This document shows positions 23,877 to 33,398 of a stretch of DNA of 49,766 bases, piece after piece. The notes under the pieces are model-generated. The model worked only from the letters and a program-made list of their open reading frames with translations. It was not told where the DNA came from and did not search any database. Both the position numbers and the translations under genes were made by a program. The DNA is taken from contig JAXJVH010000024.1 in NCBI GenBank assembly GCA_036308645.1, positions 1 through 49,766 on the forward strand, given 5' to 3'. Source of the stretch: RUG11462 sp036308645 (lineage in GTDB: Bacteria; Bacillota; Clostridia; Oscillospirales; Acutalibacteraceae). Numbering within the stretch: position 1 is the stretch's first letter; the number at the start of each line of letters is the position of its first letter.

Positions 23877-25316
23877 TTATCCAAAAGCAACTGTATAATA
23901 CTTTTGATTTGGGCTATTTGGACGTTCTTTGTTCTCTATATCAATATTACCGGATTTCATCAAAGGTTTAATATATTTATTGATAGCATAAGATGTTGTT
24001 GAAATACCCAAGAAATTTGCAATTTCAGTTCTACTCCTAGGGACTAAACAAAAATCAAGTATACTCTTTTCTATTTCATCCTCTGCAATTTCTGTTACTG
24101 AATTATATAGCGTAACAACAAAATTACCTCTCACATCCTCAAATTTCGGAGCCGGTAAACCGGCTTTTTTCATCTCTAAACGAATTGTTGGAATGCCGGA
24201 ATAGCGATTTTCCGTTAAGTGCATTGTTTCCATTGCAACTGCTAAAACGGGGTTTCTGGTGTCCGGTTGGGTGTTTCCTAACTGGTCAATTCTCAAACGA
24301 CCATACAATCCACCCGGATTTTTAACCTCAATTCTATCACTATACATAATCAATTGTATAGGCATACCCTCTGTATGAAAACTGTAATCTCTATGAACAA
24401 GCGCATTTAGTATTACCTCTCTAATAGCAGTGATAGGATATTCCGGCTTATCAAATCTTTTTCCCGTATGAGGATTTATTATAGTGCTTGTTTTCATATT
24501 ATTTCTAACGAAACTCAATGCACTGTCAAGCATTTCAGGAATAGAGCCGTCAATTCTTTTATTGTCTATAAAGCGTTCGCCATTGTCACCTAAACTACCT
24601 GTTTCTTTTCCGAAAACTCTTGTAGCAATTATAGATAATTGAGGGAAATATGCTTGTGGATATAAACCAAATAACATTACAGTTGCAAGTGTTAGTTTAC
24701 CTTTTTTAGTAATGCTTAATAGTTCATTAAACTTTTCATCGGGAACTTGAGAAATATTTGGTTTATCCTTTTTACACTTTATTTTGTATTCTTCAAATGC
24801 TAATTGGTTAATTGTATCGAACGACGCATTTTCAACAACTCTAACATCATCTTGATACTTTTGTCTATAAGCTTCATAACTATAGATTTCATAATCAGTC
24901 ATATGCTCATCTGATTCACCAACACGAATGTATGAGCCTCTTGTTTTACCTTTACCTTTATAATAACAGGGTCTTTGTGTTATTTCTATTCCCGGAATTT
25001 CAGCACTAACAACATATTTTCCATTAACACTTGTTGCCGTGATTAAAGGTCTTACAATAGGTTCCATTTCTTTGCACTGATTATTAATCTGTACTTGTAA
25101 ATCTTGAGGGTCATAAACACCAACTAAATTATAATCATTTTTTTCATCAACTCCAAAAACAATGATACCACCATCGTCCTGATTGGAAAAGCTTGAAAGC
25201 GTATCATATAACCTTTTTGGACAGTCATATTCTGCCGATTTCAATTCAATACTTTTACCTTCATGCTTTTCTGATATTATTTTTTCAACCAAATCTTTTA
25301 AATCTTTTTCTTGCAT
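23877..25316 (-). CDS. AlbA/Schlafen-type ATP-binding transcriptional regulator
   Basis: The protein has 479 residues from ATG 25316 behind AGAGGTGAT; an upstream in-frame ATG adds ten residues without an RBS. The N-terminal AlbA_2 domain (about 15-130) has EGKSIELKSAEYDCPKRL and GGIIVFGVDE. The middle to C-terminal part has a divergent HATPase_c_4 domain (REVILNALVHRDYS, SDRIEVKNPGGL). A winged helix follows at the C-terminus (RSRTEIANFLGISTTSYAIN). Such proteins are widespread accessory regulators, sometimes near mobile or defence DNA; their mechanism is poorly known. Sequence composition is more AT-rich than the hydrogenase genes. It is a single gene with a repetitive AT tract upstream. 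Confidence 0.85.
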   Translation of the reverse strand: MQEKDLKDLVEKIISEKHEGKSIELKSAEYDCPKRLYDTLSSFSNQDDGGIIVFGVDEKNDYNLVGVYDPQDLQVQINNQCKEMEPIVRPLITATSVNGKYVVSAEIPGIEITQRPCYYKGKGKTRGSYIRVGESDEHMTDYEIYSYEAYRQKYQDDVRVVENASFDTINQLAFEEYKIKCKKDKPNISQVPDEKFNELLSITKKGKLTLATVMLFGLYPQAYFPQLSIIATRVFGKETGSLGDNGERFIDNKRIDGSIPEMLDSALSFVRNNMKTSTIINPHTGKRFDKPEYPITAIREVILNALVHRDYSFHTEGMPIQLIMYSDRIEVKNPGGLYGRLRIDQLGNTQPDTRNPVLAVAMETMHLTENRYSGIPTIRLEMKKAGLPAPKFEDVRGNFVVTLYNSVTEIAEDEIEKSILDFCLVPRSRTEIANFLGISTTSYAINKYIKPLMKSGNIDIENKERPNSPNQKYYTVAFG

Positions 25317-25346
25317 AATATCACCTCTGCTTAATATTATACACAA

Positions 25347-25500
25347 ACTTTCAAAATATTCAATAAACTTTTTAAATATTTTTGTAAGTTTTTAAATTAT
25401 TTTCAAAGTTTTTTAAATTGTTTTGATAATTTTTTAAAGTATTTAAATGCATTTAAAAGTTTTCAAATAATTTGGTAAAGTTTCAAAATCATTTGAAAAA
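25347..25500. repeat. Degenerate 20-22 bp tandem AT-rich repeat
   Basis: Units of the form A(C/G)TTT(T/C)(T)AAA-TATT begin at 25347, 25367, 25387, 25407 and 25429, with looser copies near 25450 and 25479. The spacing is 20, 20, 20 and 22 bp, about two helical turns, so A/T tracts lie on one face. It lies upstream of the AlbA-type gene (minus) and the LRR gene (plus). A partial CCCTAC repeat (about 25515-25540) follows. Confidence 0.6.
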
Positions 25501-25680
25501 ATCAACTGATACTAACCGCCCTACAAGTGCAGAGAAGATTATTGATAAAACTGTTTTATCGAATAAAACATCGCTTTTTTAATGTTATTCTCTTCAAAAA
25601 ATGAAAAAATTTGAAACTTTTTTTCGGTTTGCGCTATATAATTGCAATTGCAAAAAACAAAAAGAGGAGAATAATATTAT

Positions 25681-26700
25681 GAAAAAAACAATAAAACATT
25701 TGTCAATAATTCTTTGCATTTTTATGCTTATTTCAACTTTTGTCGTTCCGGTATCGGCAGAAACGAAAAAAGCGGTGATTTTGAGTATGAAGAAATCGGC
25801 TCAACAATTACCGTTACAAAATATACAGGAAAATCAAGTAATTTAAAAATACCTGCAAAAATCAAAGGAAAAAAAGTAACCGCAATCGGATATAAGACTT
25901 TTGAAAGCAACAAAAACCTTAAAAGCGTTTCAATTCCTACTACTTTAAAGACTATAGAATCCTCGGCTTTCAGAGGTTGTTCATCGTTGAAAAGCATAAC
26001 TATTCCGCAAAACGTTGAAGAAGTAGGACCTTTTGCATTTTACAACTGCAAATCTTTAAGCAAAATTACTTTAAAATCAAAAGGCACCGCAATAGCAAAG
26101 GCTGCGTTTAAAAAAACCGCATATTATGAGAAAAAATCAAATTGGGAAAACGGATATTTATATATCGGCAAATATCTTATTAAGGCTGATAAAAACATTA
26201 AAACAGTAAAAATTAAGAGCGGAACCAAGGTTATTGCAGACTGTTCGTTCAGAGAATGTGAAAACCTTAAAACAGTAAAAATTCCTGCTTCGGTAAGGCG
26301 GTTGGGTGCATATAGTTTTTATGATTGCAAAAATCTCGAAAAAATTTCTTTGGATAAAAATATTAAAAGCATAGGACAACTTGCTTTTGGCGAAACTTCA
26401 TTCTATAATAACCCGTCAAATTGGGAAGACGGCGCAGTGTATATCGGAGCGCAGGCATTTATAGAATGTGACAAATTGCATAGCATAACCATACCGAGTA
26501 CCGTAAAATCTATCGGGCGCGGCGCTTTCGGCTATTATTATCATGAGGGCGAAGAAGCATACAGATTTGAATACAATAATTGTTATGAAAGTGATAAATT
26601 AAGCGATTTTGAAATTAATATTGAAAAAACAGGCGCATACAAAGAAACCGCCGGATATAAATACGCCAAAGCAAATAATATAAAAATAAACCTTTTTTAG
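25681..26700 (+). pseudogene. BspA-like leucine-rich-repeat surface protein, frameshifted
   Basis: A signal peptide is encoded from ATG 25681 (KHLSIILCIFMLISTFVV, cleavage near VSAET) behind GAGGAG. The LRR_5/BspA repeats (KSVSIPTTLKTIESSAFRGC type) continue to 26700 in a different frame. The switch is at the A6 run 25766-25771: one extra A would give ...VSAETKKSGDFEYEE and join the two parts perfectly, to about 339 residues. The two SNWENGYLYIG-like segments are internal duplicates. BspA proteins are secreted and often adhesive. It is either a genuine single-base deletion, a phase-variable on/off tract, slippage-rescued expression, or a sequencing error. No downstream gene depends on it. Confidence 0.8.
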
Positions 26701-26722
26701 AGAAGATTACCGGTAATATAAA

Positions 26723-26751
26723 AAACGGGCGACCTCGACGGTCGCCCGTTT
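26723..26751. terminator. Bidirectional terminator between LRR and lipoprotein genes
   Basis: Stem AAACGGGCGACC/GGTCGCCCGTTT (26723-26734/26740-26751) with A- and T-rich flanks serves both convergent genes. Its arms belong to the CCCTAC-repeat family and AGAGAAGATTACCGG lies beside it. Confidence 0.75.
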
Positions 26752-26764
26752 AAATTAAACCTGA

Positions 26765-28033
26765 TTATTTTACTTTCACAGAAACAGTTTTGCTGTAAGG
26801 GCTGTATACCTTTTTACCGTCAGCGGCAGTGCAGTATTTTCTTACTTTTACATAATACTTCTTGCCGTCGCTTAATTTGGTAATTCTTTTAGAAGCGGTT
26901 TTGGTTGTAACTGTTTTAGCACCTTTAAATTTTGCGGATTTTGAATATTTAATTTCATATCCTGTTACATTTTTAGCTTTGCGTTTTACAGTAACTTTTA
27001 CACTGTTATTAAGTGCTTTTACAGAAACGGATGGCTTTGATTTAAGGTCAGCGGTTGCTTTTGAAACTGATTTTGAATATGTGCCGTAAACTGCAAAATC
27101 AGAAGTCTTATAATATGCTCTTATTTTATAATAATATTTTTTGTTAGCCTTTACACCGCTGTCAATAATATACGGAGTATAATTTGCATCATATTTAATA
27201 GCGTCGGCTTTAACGGATTTAATTAATTTGTAACTACCTTTATCAATTTTACGGTAAATTTCGTATTTAGTTACTGTTTCATAATTTACATTCCAGTTAA
27301 TTTTAAGAGAAGTTGCTGTTTTGTAATTAACTTTTACTCCTGCAACTTTTTTCGGAGTGTTGCTTTTCTTTGCTAATTCAATAACAGCCTTGCGAATGTC
27401 GGCGCTCTTTGTCCAAGCGGCGGTTGAAGCAACTGTTGTAAGATAAAAAACATTGCCCTTTGTAATATCGAACTGAACGGTATAATCATCGGTTTTTGTG
27501 CCGTTTGTCTTGTCGATTTTATAAGGCATTTTTATACTAATAACCATTGCAAATTCAAAGCCGAGTTTTTTATATTCCTTTGTTAACTCTAAAGATTCTG
27601 AAATACCCTCTTTATCCGCATAAGCCCAAAATTCTTTAGTTGTTAATTTGCCGCTATTACCGAAAAACTGACTTGCTTCATCAACATTTTTAACATCTTC
27701 ATCCTGTGTCATTGAATAATACTTAACACCGTCGATAGTTTCGGTAAGACCTGCTTTATCCGATTGGTCTTTAAACTCTTTAATAACGGTTTCAATATCA
27801 TCAGTATCCGTAACGTTCGCCATATCACCGCCTGAAAGTCCTGCAAGACCGCTTGCAAGAGCAGAGGTGGTTTTTAATTTATTGAGGTCTGTTTCGCTTG
27901 CCGTCACTTTCATAACTACCGAGCAGTCGCCGTTTGATTTAACTTCAACGTCATAGCCTGCAGTACAACTTGCAAGCGCGGCGCACAAAACAACAGCCAA
28001 AATAAGTGAAATAATTTGTTTGATTTTTTTCAT
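26765..28033 (-). CDS. Secreted lipoprotein with two fibronectin-III-like domains
   Basis: The protein has 422 residues. Lipoprotein signal with lipobox ALASC (Cys about 23). Residues about 25-225 form a domain starting GYDVEVKSNGDCSVVMKV that resembles LppM/DUF3153-type lipoprotein domains (moderate confidence). Two Fn3-like modules follow (KYEIYRKI...KKYYYKIRAY; GYEIKYSK...KKYYVKVRKY). It is probably surface-exposed on the membrane; its function is unknown. It has its own consensus promoter (28064-28092) and a strong RBS (AAAGGAGG). Confidence 0.8.
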   Translation of the reverse strand: MKKIKQIISLILAVVLCAALASCTAGYDVEVKSNGDCSVVMKVTASETDLNKLKTTSALASGLAGLSGGDMANVTDTDDIETVIKEFKDQSDKAGLTETIDGVKYYSMTQDEDVKNVDEASQFFGNSGKLTTKEFWAYADKEGISESLELTKEYKKLGFEFAMVISIKMPYKIDKTNGTKTDDYTVQFDITKGNVFYLTTVASTAAWTKSADIRKAVIELAKKSNTPKKVAGVKVNYKTATSLKINWNVNYETVTKYEIYRKIDKGSYKLIKSVKADAIKYDANYTPYIIDSGVKANKKYYYKIRAYYKTSDFAVYGTYSKSVSKATADLKSKPSVSVKALNNSVKVTVKRKAKNVTGYEIKYSKSAKFKGAKTVTTKTASKRITKLSDGKKYYVKVRKYCTAADGKKVYSPYSKTVSVKVK

Positions 28034-28063
28034 AAAGTTTTCCTCCTTTAACTTTATAAATAT

Positions 28064-28092
28064 ACTATACCATACCGATTTCTTATTGTCAA
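28064..28092 (-). promoter_or_regulatory. Sigma-A promoter of the Fn3 lipoprotein
   Basis: On the minus strand: TTGACA (28087-28092), 17 bp, TATAGT (28064-28069). Confidence 0.8.
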
Positions 28093-28123
28093 CGATATTA
28101 TAACTTGTGACAATACGCTAAAA

Positions 28124-28171
28124 GGACTGTGAATAAATAACAATCATAAAAATTGCTATAATCCACAGTCC
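28124..28171 (-). terminator. Terminator of hppA
   Basis: Arms GGACTGTG (28124-28131) and CACAGTCC (28164-28171) close a longer imperfect stem; the minus strand continues with TTTTA. It lies directly downstream of the hppA stop codon. Confidence 0.6.
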
Positions 28172-28219
28172 GTTTTAAGTTATACTAATTTAATTAATTT
28201 TTCAACGGTAAAGCGATTA

Positions 28220-30319
28220 TTAACCAAGTAGGTGGAAGTTTACAACAAGTGCCGCAAACACGATTGAAACCATTGAAAGAAGTTTAATCAAAATGTTGAT
28301 TGAAGGGCCTGAAGTATCTTTGAACGGATCGCCGACTGTATCGCCAACAACTGCGGCTTTATGACAATCCGAACCTTTACCGCCGTGAGTACCGCTTTCG
28401 ATATATTTCTTTGCGTTATCCCAAGCGCCGCCCGAGTTAGACATAAATACCGCCATCAAGAATCCCGAAGCGGTAGCGCCTGCGAGCATACCTACAACGC
28501 CTGTGCAACCGAGTACAAGACCTACAACAATCGGAACTATAATAGCAACGATTGTAGGAAGTACCATTTCTTTAAGGCTTGACTTTGTGCAAAGGTCAAC
28601 GCATTTTGCATAATCAGCCTCTGCCTTGCCTTCCATAAGTCCGGTGATTTCCTTAAACTGACGGCGAACTTCTCTAACAACGCTCTGTGCCGCACGGCCT
28701 ACGGATTCCATTGTAAGAGCCGCAAATACAAACGGCAAACAAGCGCCGATAAACAAACCGATTAAAACAGTAGGATTCATAAGGCTTAAATTAGCAATTG
28801 CCTCTTTACCGCCCTCGATACCGCTGACTTTTTCAATATAAGAAGCCATAAGAGCAAGCGCTGTTAAAGCGGCAGAGCCGATTGCAAAACCTTTACCTGT
28901 TGCGGCGGTTGTGTTACCGAGCGAATCGAGTGCGTCGGTTCTTTCTCTAACTTCTTTTTCAAGCCCCGACATTTCAGCAATACCGCCTGCGTTATCGGCA
29001 ACAGGGCCGTAAGCGTCGGTTGCAAGTGTAATACCGAGAGTTGAAAGCATACCTACTGCGGCAAGCGCAATACCGTAAAGTCCCATAGAAGCGCTGCTTG
29101 CACCACCCGAAACAAAGTAAGCAATAAGAATACAAGCGGCAACAATAACAATCGGAAGTGCGGTTGAAAGCATACCGAGCGACAAACCGCTGATAATAAT
29201 TGTTGCAGAGCCGGTTTCCGAAGAATCCGAAAGTTTGCGGGTTGGTTTGTATGTATCAGATGTGAAATATTCTGTTGACTGGCCGATTAATACGCCGGCA
29301 ACAAGACCTGCTAAAATTGCGAAGTAAATTGTCCAATGTTCAGAGCCGAGAACAAAGTAAACTAACGGGAAAGCAAGAATTGCAATAAGAATTGCAGAGA
29401 AATTTGTACCCTTGCTAAGCGCTCTTAAAAGCGCTTTTTGAGTAGCGCCCTCTTTTGTGCGAACTAAAAATGTACCTATAATAGAACAAACAATACCGAG
29501 TGTTGCGAGCAAAAGCGGTAAAGCCATAGCCTTAATATCGCCTGCAAAAGCCGCAACGCCGAGTGCAGAAGACGAGATAATAGAGCCAACATAAGACTCA
29601 TAAAGGTCAGCGCCCATACCTGCAACGTCGCCTACATTATCGCCAACGTTATCTGCGATAACGGCAGGGTTACGAGGGTCGTCTTCAGGAATACCTGCTT
29701 CAACCTTACCAACCAAGTCAGCGCCTACATCGGCCGCTTTTGTAAACACGCCGCCGCCTACACGAGCGAAAAGCGCCATTGAAGAAGCGCCCATACCGAA
29801 TGTAAGCATTGCGCCTGTAATATCGGCAGGAGCAAGGTGGAATACATATTTCAAAAGGAAGAACCAGATTGAAATATCAAGAAGTCCCAAACCTACAACG
29901 GTAAATCCCATTACAGAACCGGCGGAAAAAGCAACACGCAATCCTCTGTTAAGTCCTGTTCTGCAAGCATTGGCAGTACGAGCATTTGAAAGAGTCGCGA
30001 TTTTCATTCCGATAAAGCCCGAAAGACCGGAGAAGAAACCGCCTGTAACGAATGCGAAAGGCACAAACCAAGTAAGCATACCGAATGCCGCCATAACGCA
30101 TAAAACTACGAACATTACTGCGAAGAAACAGCCGACAATAACATATTGGCGTTTTAAATAAGCGTTTGCGCCTTTACGGATATTGCCCGATATTTTCTTC
30201 ATTGTGTCGGTTCCCTCATCAAATTTGAGAACCTTTCTGGCTGTAAAAAATGCAAAAAGCAAAGCAATTACAGAGCCGATAAATGTGAATAGAATCAGAT
30301 AATTTTCCAACAAACTCAC
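28220..30319 (-). CDS. hppA: K+-dependent membrane pyrophosphatase (Na+/H+ pump)
   Basis: The protein has 699 residues and about 16 membrane helices, the usual length. PPi/Mg-binding signatures are complete: GGGVFTKAADVGADLVGKVE, EDDPRNPAVIADNVGDNVGD, and near the C-terminus GDTVGDPFKDTSGPS. The GNTTAATGKG segment has Ala where K+-independent enzymes have Lys, so it is predicted K+-dependent. It couples pyrophosphate hydrolysis to Na+ or H+ export and so would conserve energy in an anaerobe; the ion cannot be fixed by eye. A perfect consensus promoter lies upstream, RBS GGAGTGAG. Confidence 0.97.
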   Translation of the reverse strand: MSLLENYLILFTFIGSVIALLFAFFTARKVLKFDEGTDTMKKISGNIRKGANAYLKRQYVIVGCFFAVMFVVLCVMAAFGMLTWFVPFAFVTGGFFSGLSGFIGMKIATLSNARTANACRTGLNRGLRVAFSAGSVMGFTVVGLGLLDISIWFFLLKYVFHLAPADITGAMLTFGMGASSMALFARVGGGVFTKAADVGADLVGKVEAGIPEDDPRNPAVIADNVGDNVGDVAGMGADLYESYVGSIISSSALGVAAFAGDIKAMALPLLLATLGIVCSIIGTFLVRTKEGATQKALLRALSKGTNFSAILIAILAFPLVYFVLGSEHWTIYFAILAGLVAGVLIGQSTEYFTSDTYKPTRKLSDSSETGSATIIISGLSLGMLSTALPIVIVAACILIAYFVSGGASSASMGLYGIALAAVGMLSTLGITLATDAYGPVADNAGGIAEMSGLEKEVRERTDALDSLGNTTAATGKGFAIGSAALTALALMASYIEKVSGIEGGKEAIANLSLMNPTVLIGLFIGACLPFVFAALTMESVGRAAQSVVREVRRQFKEITGLMEGKAEADYAKCVDLCTKSSLKEMVLPTIVAIIVPIVVGLVLGCTGVVGMLAGATASGFLMAVFMSNSGGAWDNAKKYIESGTHGGKGSDCHKAAVVGDTVGDPFKDTSGPSINILIKLLSMVSIVFAALVVNFHLLG

Positions 30320-30341
30320 TCCTTAATTTAAAGTATACTAA

Positions 30342-30370
30342 ATTATACTATGATTTTTTGAGGTTGTCAA
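30342..30370 (-). promoter_or_regulatory. Consensus sigma-A promoter of hppA
   Basis: On the minus strand: TTGACA (30365-30370), 17 bp, TATAAT (30342-30347). Both hexamers are perfect, suggesting high constitutive expression. Confidence 0.85.
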
Positions 30371-30434
30371 GGTAATATAATACAAAAATGTTATAAAAAT
30401 TGTTGCAAATTATACAAAATTAATTTATAATTTT

Positions 30435-30675
30435 ATCGGCAGGAGTAGAACCTCTGCCCTACAAGATAGCAACAAGATTTTTATGATTTGACAAACGTTA
30501 TTTATCCCTCATCCGTCACTTCGTGACACATTCCCCTAAAGGCGAAGGCTTTGTTTTATCAATAATCTTTTCTGTAATCGTAGGGCGGTGGCGTGGCTTT
30601 CGCCGTTTGCAATATTATCAAAATCTTCTCTGTATTTGTAGGGGCAACCCTGTGTGGTCGCCCGTTTATAAGCAA
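30435..30675. repeat. Array of CCCTAC-type palindromic repeats
   Basis: At least four degenerate units fill the 527-bp gap between hppA and the reductase pseudogene: AGTAGAACCTCTGCCCTAC (about 30442-30463), CCCTCATCCGTCACTTCGTGAC with AAAGGCGAAGGCTTT (about 30506-30555), GTAGGGCGGTGGCG...CGCCG (about 30580-30606) and GTAGGGGCAACC...GGTCGCCC (about 30638-30663). Copies of (C)AGAGAAGAT(T) lie between units. No gene is seen. Confidence 0.7.
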
Positions 30676-30771
30676 TAGGTTGCTATTGTAAGGACAAAAA
30701 ACTTTAAAATTATATCAAAGGCTATAATGATGGTGTTCGCCTGTCGAGGCTCTCGACTCTGTGCTACTGAC

Positions 30772-30810
30772 AAAAATGCGATAGAAGCGTAAAACTTCTA
30801 TCGCATTTTT
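30772..30810. terminator. Bidirectional terminator after the aldo/keto reductase pseudogene
   Basis: Perfect 16-bp stem AAAAATGCGATAGAAG/CTTCTATCGCATTTTT with T-runs on both strands. Confidence 0.85.
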
Positions 30811-30846
30811 ATTCAATGTAATTTACTTTGCAAGCCTTAAAATTCT

Positions 30847-31732
30847 TTACCGGTTTTTATTTTCTTTGGTACAATCGTTTTGCTTTTTGCGTTCATCAAC
30901 CATTTGCACAAACCATTCTACCATATTAGGATCGGTATGCGAAAAGAATGAACTTTTGTTTTTGTCAAGCGCCGAGATTTTTGCCATATCCTCATCATTA
31001 AGTTTAAAATCAAACACATCAAAATTCTCTTTAATTCGCTCGATATGAGTAGATTTAGGAATAACAACAATACCTCTTTGAATATGCCAACGAAGAATAA
31101 CCTGCGCAACGGTTTTTCCGTATTTTTCGCCGAGGTCGACAAGTTCAGGCAATAGGAACATATCTCCTCTGCCTTCGCCGAACGGCGCCCAAGCCTCCAT
31201 TTGCACACCGTATTTATCGTGCCATTTTTTCGTTTCACATTGTTGATTATGCGGATGAACTTCAACCTGATTAACGGCGGGTGTAACATCTGCAAAAGAA
31301 GCAATATCAACCATTCTGTCGGCATAAAAATTTGAAATACCTATAGTGCGGATTTTTCCCTCTGCGTATAAATCTTCGAGCGCTTTGTATGCGCCGTAAT
31401 AATCCGAAAACGGCTGGTGCAAAAGGCAAAGGTCAAGATAATCCACCTGTAATTTATGCATAGATTCCAACACCGATTCTCGGCAATTGTTATAACCGTA
31501 ATGCTCTACCCAAACCTTTGTTGTAAGGAAAATTTCTTCACGGGCAATGCCGCTTTTTTAATAGCGTTGTCTACCTCCTGCTCGTTAAAATACGACTGCG
31601 CCGTATCAATAAGTCTGTATCCCGTATTAAGACGTCCAAAACGCAACGCTCACATTCCTCTTTGGTAACCTGATAAACGCCGTAGCCCAATATCGGCATT
31701 TTCACTCCGTTGTTTAAAGTAACATAATCCAT
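30847..31732 (-). pseudogene. Aldo/keto reductase with two frameshifts
   Basis: The reading starts at ATG 31732 (MDYVTLNNGVKMPILGYGVY, behind GTGAGG) and ends at 30847, the full length of a prostaglandin-F-synthase/YvgN-type reductase. Two single-base deletions break it. One is near 31630-31635 (LDALNTGYRLIDTAQSY is recovered only by changing frame). The other is at the A6 run 31554-31559 (IKKSGIAREEIFLTTK is recovered by a seventh A). The intact 3' part (from 31473) keeps LDLCLLHQPFSDYYGAYKAL, the NQVEVHPHNQQ region and the NADPH-binding IPKSTHIERIKEN. In an intact copy Tyr/Lys/His/Asp catalysis would reduce carbonyls. It once followed the Fe-alcohol dehydrogenase gene directly (see the 29-bp repeat) and was probably cut off from its promoter by the insertion. 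Confidence 0.85.
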
Positions 31733-31742
31733 TTTTAAGTGC

Positions 31743-31771
31743 CTCACATACTTTGTTTTAAAATTTCTTTT
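31743..31771. repeat. 29-bp direct repeat, reductase-side copy
   Basis: Identical to 34551-34579. On the minus strand it reads as the last codons of the Fe-alcohol dehydrogenase (KEILKQSM, stop TGA) and runs straight into the reductase RBS and start. Its upstream flank (31772-31785) matches a different, internal part of that dehydrogenase gene (35530-35547), so it is a deletion scar. Confidence 0.9.
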
Positions 31772-31808
31772 CCGTTTTCCTTAAACTAAATGATATCCAA
31801 ACAAAAAA

Positions 31809-33296
31809 TCAATCAGACATACTGTAATTGTAAAACACCCAAGTATATTTACTGCCATCTGAAAATTCGGCAACAGCTATTGTTCTGTAATCATAATACT
31901 GTACTTTATCCTGAAGCTCGTCAGTTTTTGCTGTAATAACACCGTTTTCGGTCAAATTAAAATACTCAGGATAATTTGTTTTATAGCTTATTTTAACCGG
32001 CTCTATGTTTATAGCTTTAAATGCGGTATTGACAATACTGCCTATATCAACCGATATGTCTTTTTTCAAATAAAGGTTTTCATCTGCCCCGTATGCACTA
32101 AACCACTTCATACCGTCGGTTTCCATATCCATATAATAATCTGCGGTTTTTAAAAATTCAGATGCGGTAATTCTTTTATTATCGGTGACGCTGACATAAC
32201 ACGTACCTATTTTCTGCTTTTTAGCTGTTTTACCTTTCTTCTCATAAACCGTAATTTTAGAACTGCCCTTTTTAACACCCTGTATCATCGTTTTCTTGTA
32301 AACGCAAACACATTTTGAATTAGAAGATGTCATTGAATAAACTGAATTGCGATGATAATTTTTAATGATTCCGTAAAGATTGCCCCCTGCAACGCTTTTT
32401 ACGGGATATAAACAAGATTTAAAATTTCTGCTGTAAGCATTATTCATACGGCAATCCACTTTGGGTTCGGTTAAATACTTAATCTTTTTCAAATCAGAAA
32501 ATTTATACTGCGCGCTACTCAAATTTATTTTCTTTACACTTAGCGCACTATCTTTATTTTTAACGGTAATTTTAGTTTTGCCGAGATAGATTTTGTCTTT
32601 AATTTTTCCGCCTTTTTTGTATGTGCAGAAATATATTTTTGCATACGTGCTTCCTGCACTTTTGCCGTATAGTTTTTTCTGTCCTTTATAGTTTACGCTC
32701 GAAACGGCAATATATTTCTTTTCTGCCGATACGATTTTATTATTATTTATTTGATGCAAAATTTTGAAATTCGGATTTTCAGAATTCTTAAACTTTTGTT
32801 TCAAAAAACTTTCGTTTTCAACGCAATCTTTTCCTATTGTAACACTATTGTTGATTTTGACTTTCTTTGCAATATCCTTTGTGTCGCAAGTTTTGACTCT
32901 TACTTTTCCTACAACATTATTATAACTTAAAACTGTTATTTTTTCATCGGTTTTTCCTATGGTATGAATATTAATGTATGCGTATGCTTTTCTGCCCTCC
33001 CAAGTGCATATTCCAAAGTCATCTGTTTTCGGCTTAGGATAAATAGTATCAGCCCCGTCAAATACAACTTTTGAGTTGGATTTTGTTTTAATTGAAAAAT
33101 CAGTACCTTTTTGATTGGTGATTATATATTCAATCTTGATTTTCAAAGTTTGATAAGGCATTCCGCTGACAGAGGAAGAAATTAAACTTGCTTTCAAAAC
33201 ATCTGCTGTTTGAGCATTTGCACCTATGTTTAAAAAAACTACGCTTAAAAAAACTACATATAAAAATGTTAAAACTGTTGCAATTATTCTTTTCAT
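31809..33296 (-). CDS. Secreted Ig-like-domain protein, unknown function
   Basis: The protein has 495 residues. Signal peptide about 1-28 (TVLTFLYVVFLSVVFL, cleavage near ANAQT), then Lys-rich beta-strand sequence throughout, with spaced Cys. Segments such as SKCVCVYKKTMIQGVKKGSS and GSSKITVYEKKGKTAKKQK resemble bacterial Ig-like (BIG2-type) domains; a family-specific C-terminal region follows (ASEFLKTADYYMDMETDG). No catalytic motif is seen. It lies inside the 2.8-kb block inserted between the dehydrogenase and reductase genes. RBS AAGGGGTG. Confidence 0.6.
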   Translation of the reverse strand: MKRIIATVLTFLYVVFLSVVFLNIGANAQTADVLKASLISSSVSGMPYQTLKIKIEYIITNQKGTDFSIKTKSNSKVVFDGADTIYPKPKTDDFGICTWEGRKAYAYINIHTIGKTDEKITVLSYNNVVGKVRVKTCDTKDIAKKVKINNSVTIGKDCVENESFLKQKFKNSENPNFKILHQINNNKIVSAEKKYIAVSSVNYKGQKKLYGKSAGSTYAKIYFCTYKKGGKIKDKIYLGKTKITVKNKDSALSVKKINLSSAQYKFSDLKKIKYLTEPKVDCRMNNAYSRNFKSCLYPVKSVAGGNLYGIIKNYHRNSVYSMTSSNSKCVCVYKKTMIQGVKKGSSKITVYEKKGKTAKKQKIGTCYVSVTDNKRITASEFLKTADYYMDMETDGMKWFSAYGADENLYLKKDISVDIGSIVNTAFKAINIEPVKISYKTNYPEYFNLTENGVITAKTDELQDKVQYYDYRTIAVAEFSDGSKYTWVFYNYSMSD

Positions 33297-33398
33297 TTTC
33301 TACACCCCTTCTTCTATTTCTCGTTAATGATAAATTTTTTCAAAAATCACTTGACTTTTAATAGTTTGTCGCCCCAATAAATCAGATTTCGGCCAAAA

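Noticed and set aside
23877..25316. Anti-phage defence island around the AlbA/Schlafen-type gene
   Set aside because: The gene stands alone between repeats and housekeeping operons, with no nuclease, toxin or restriction partner.
25766..25771. Programmed -1 ribosomal frameshift in the LRR gene
   Set aside because: The run reads G AAA AAA G in frame, so the P-site tRNA would have to re-pair on GAA, and no stimulatory stem follows; a simple deletion, tract variation or read error fits better.
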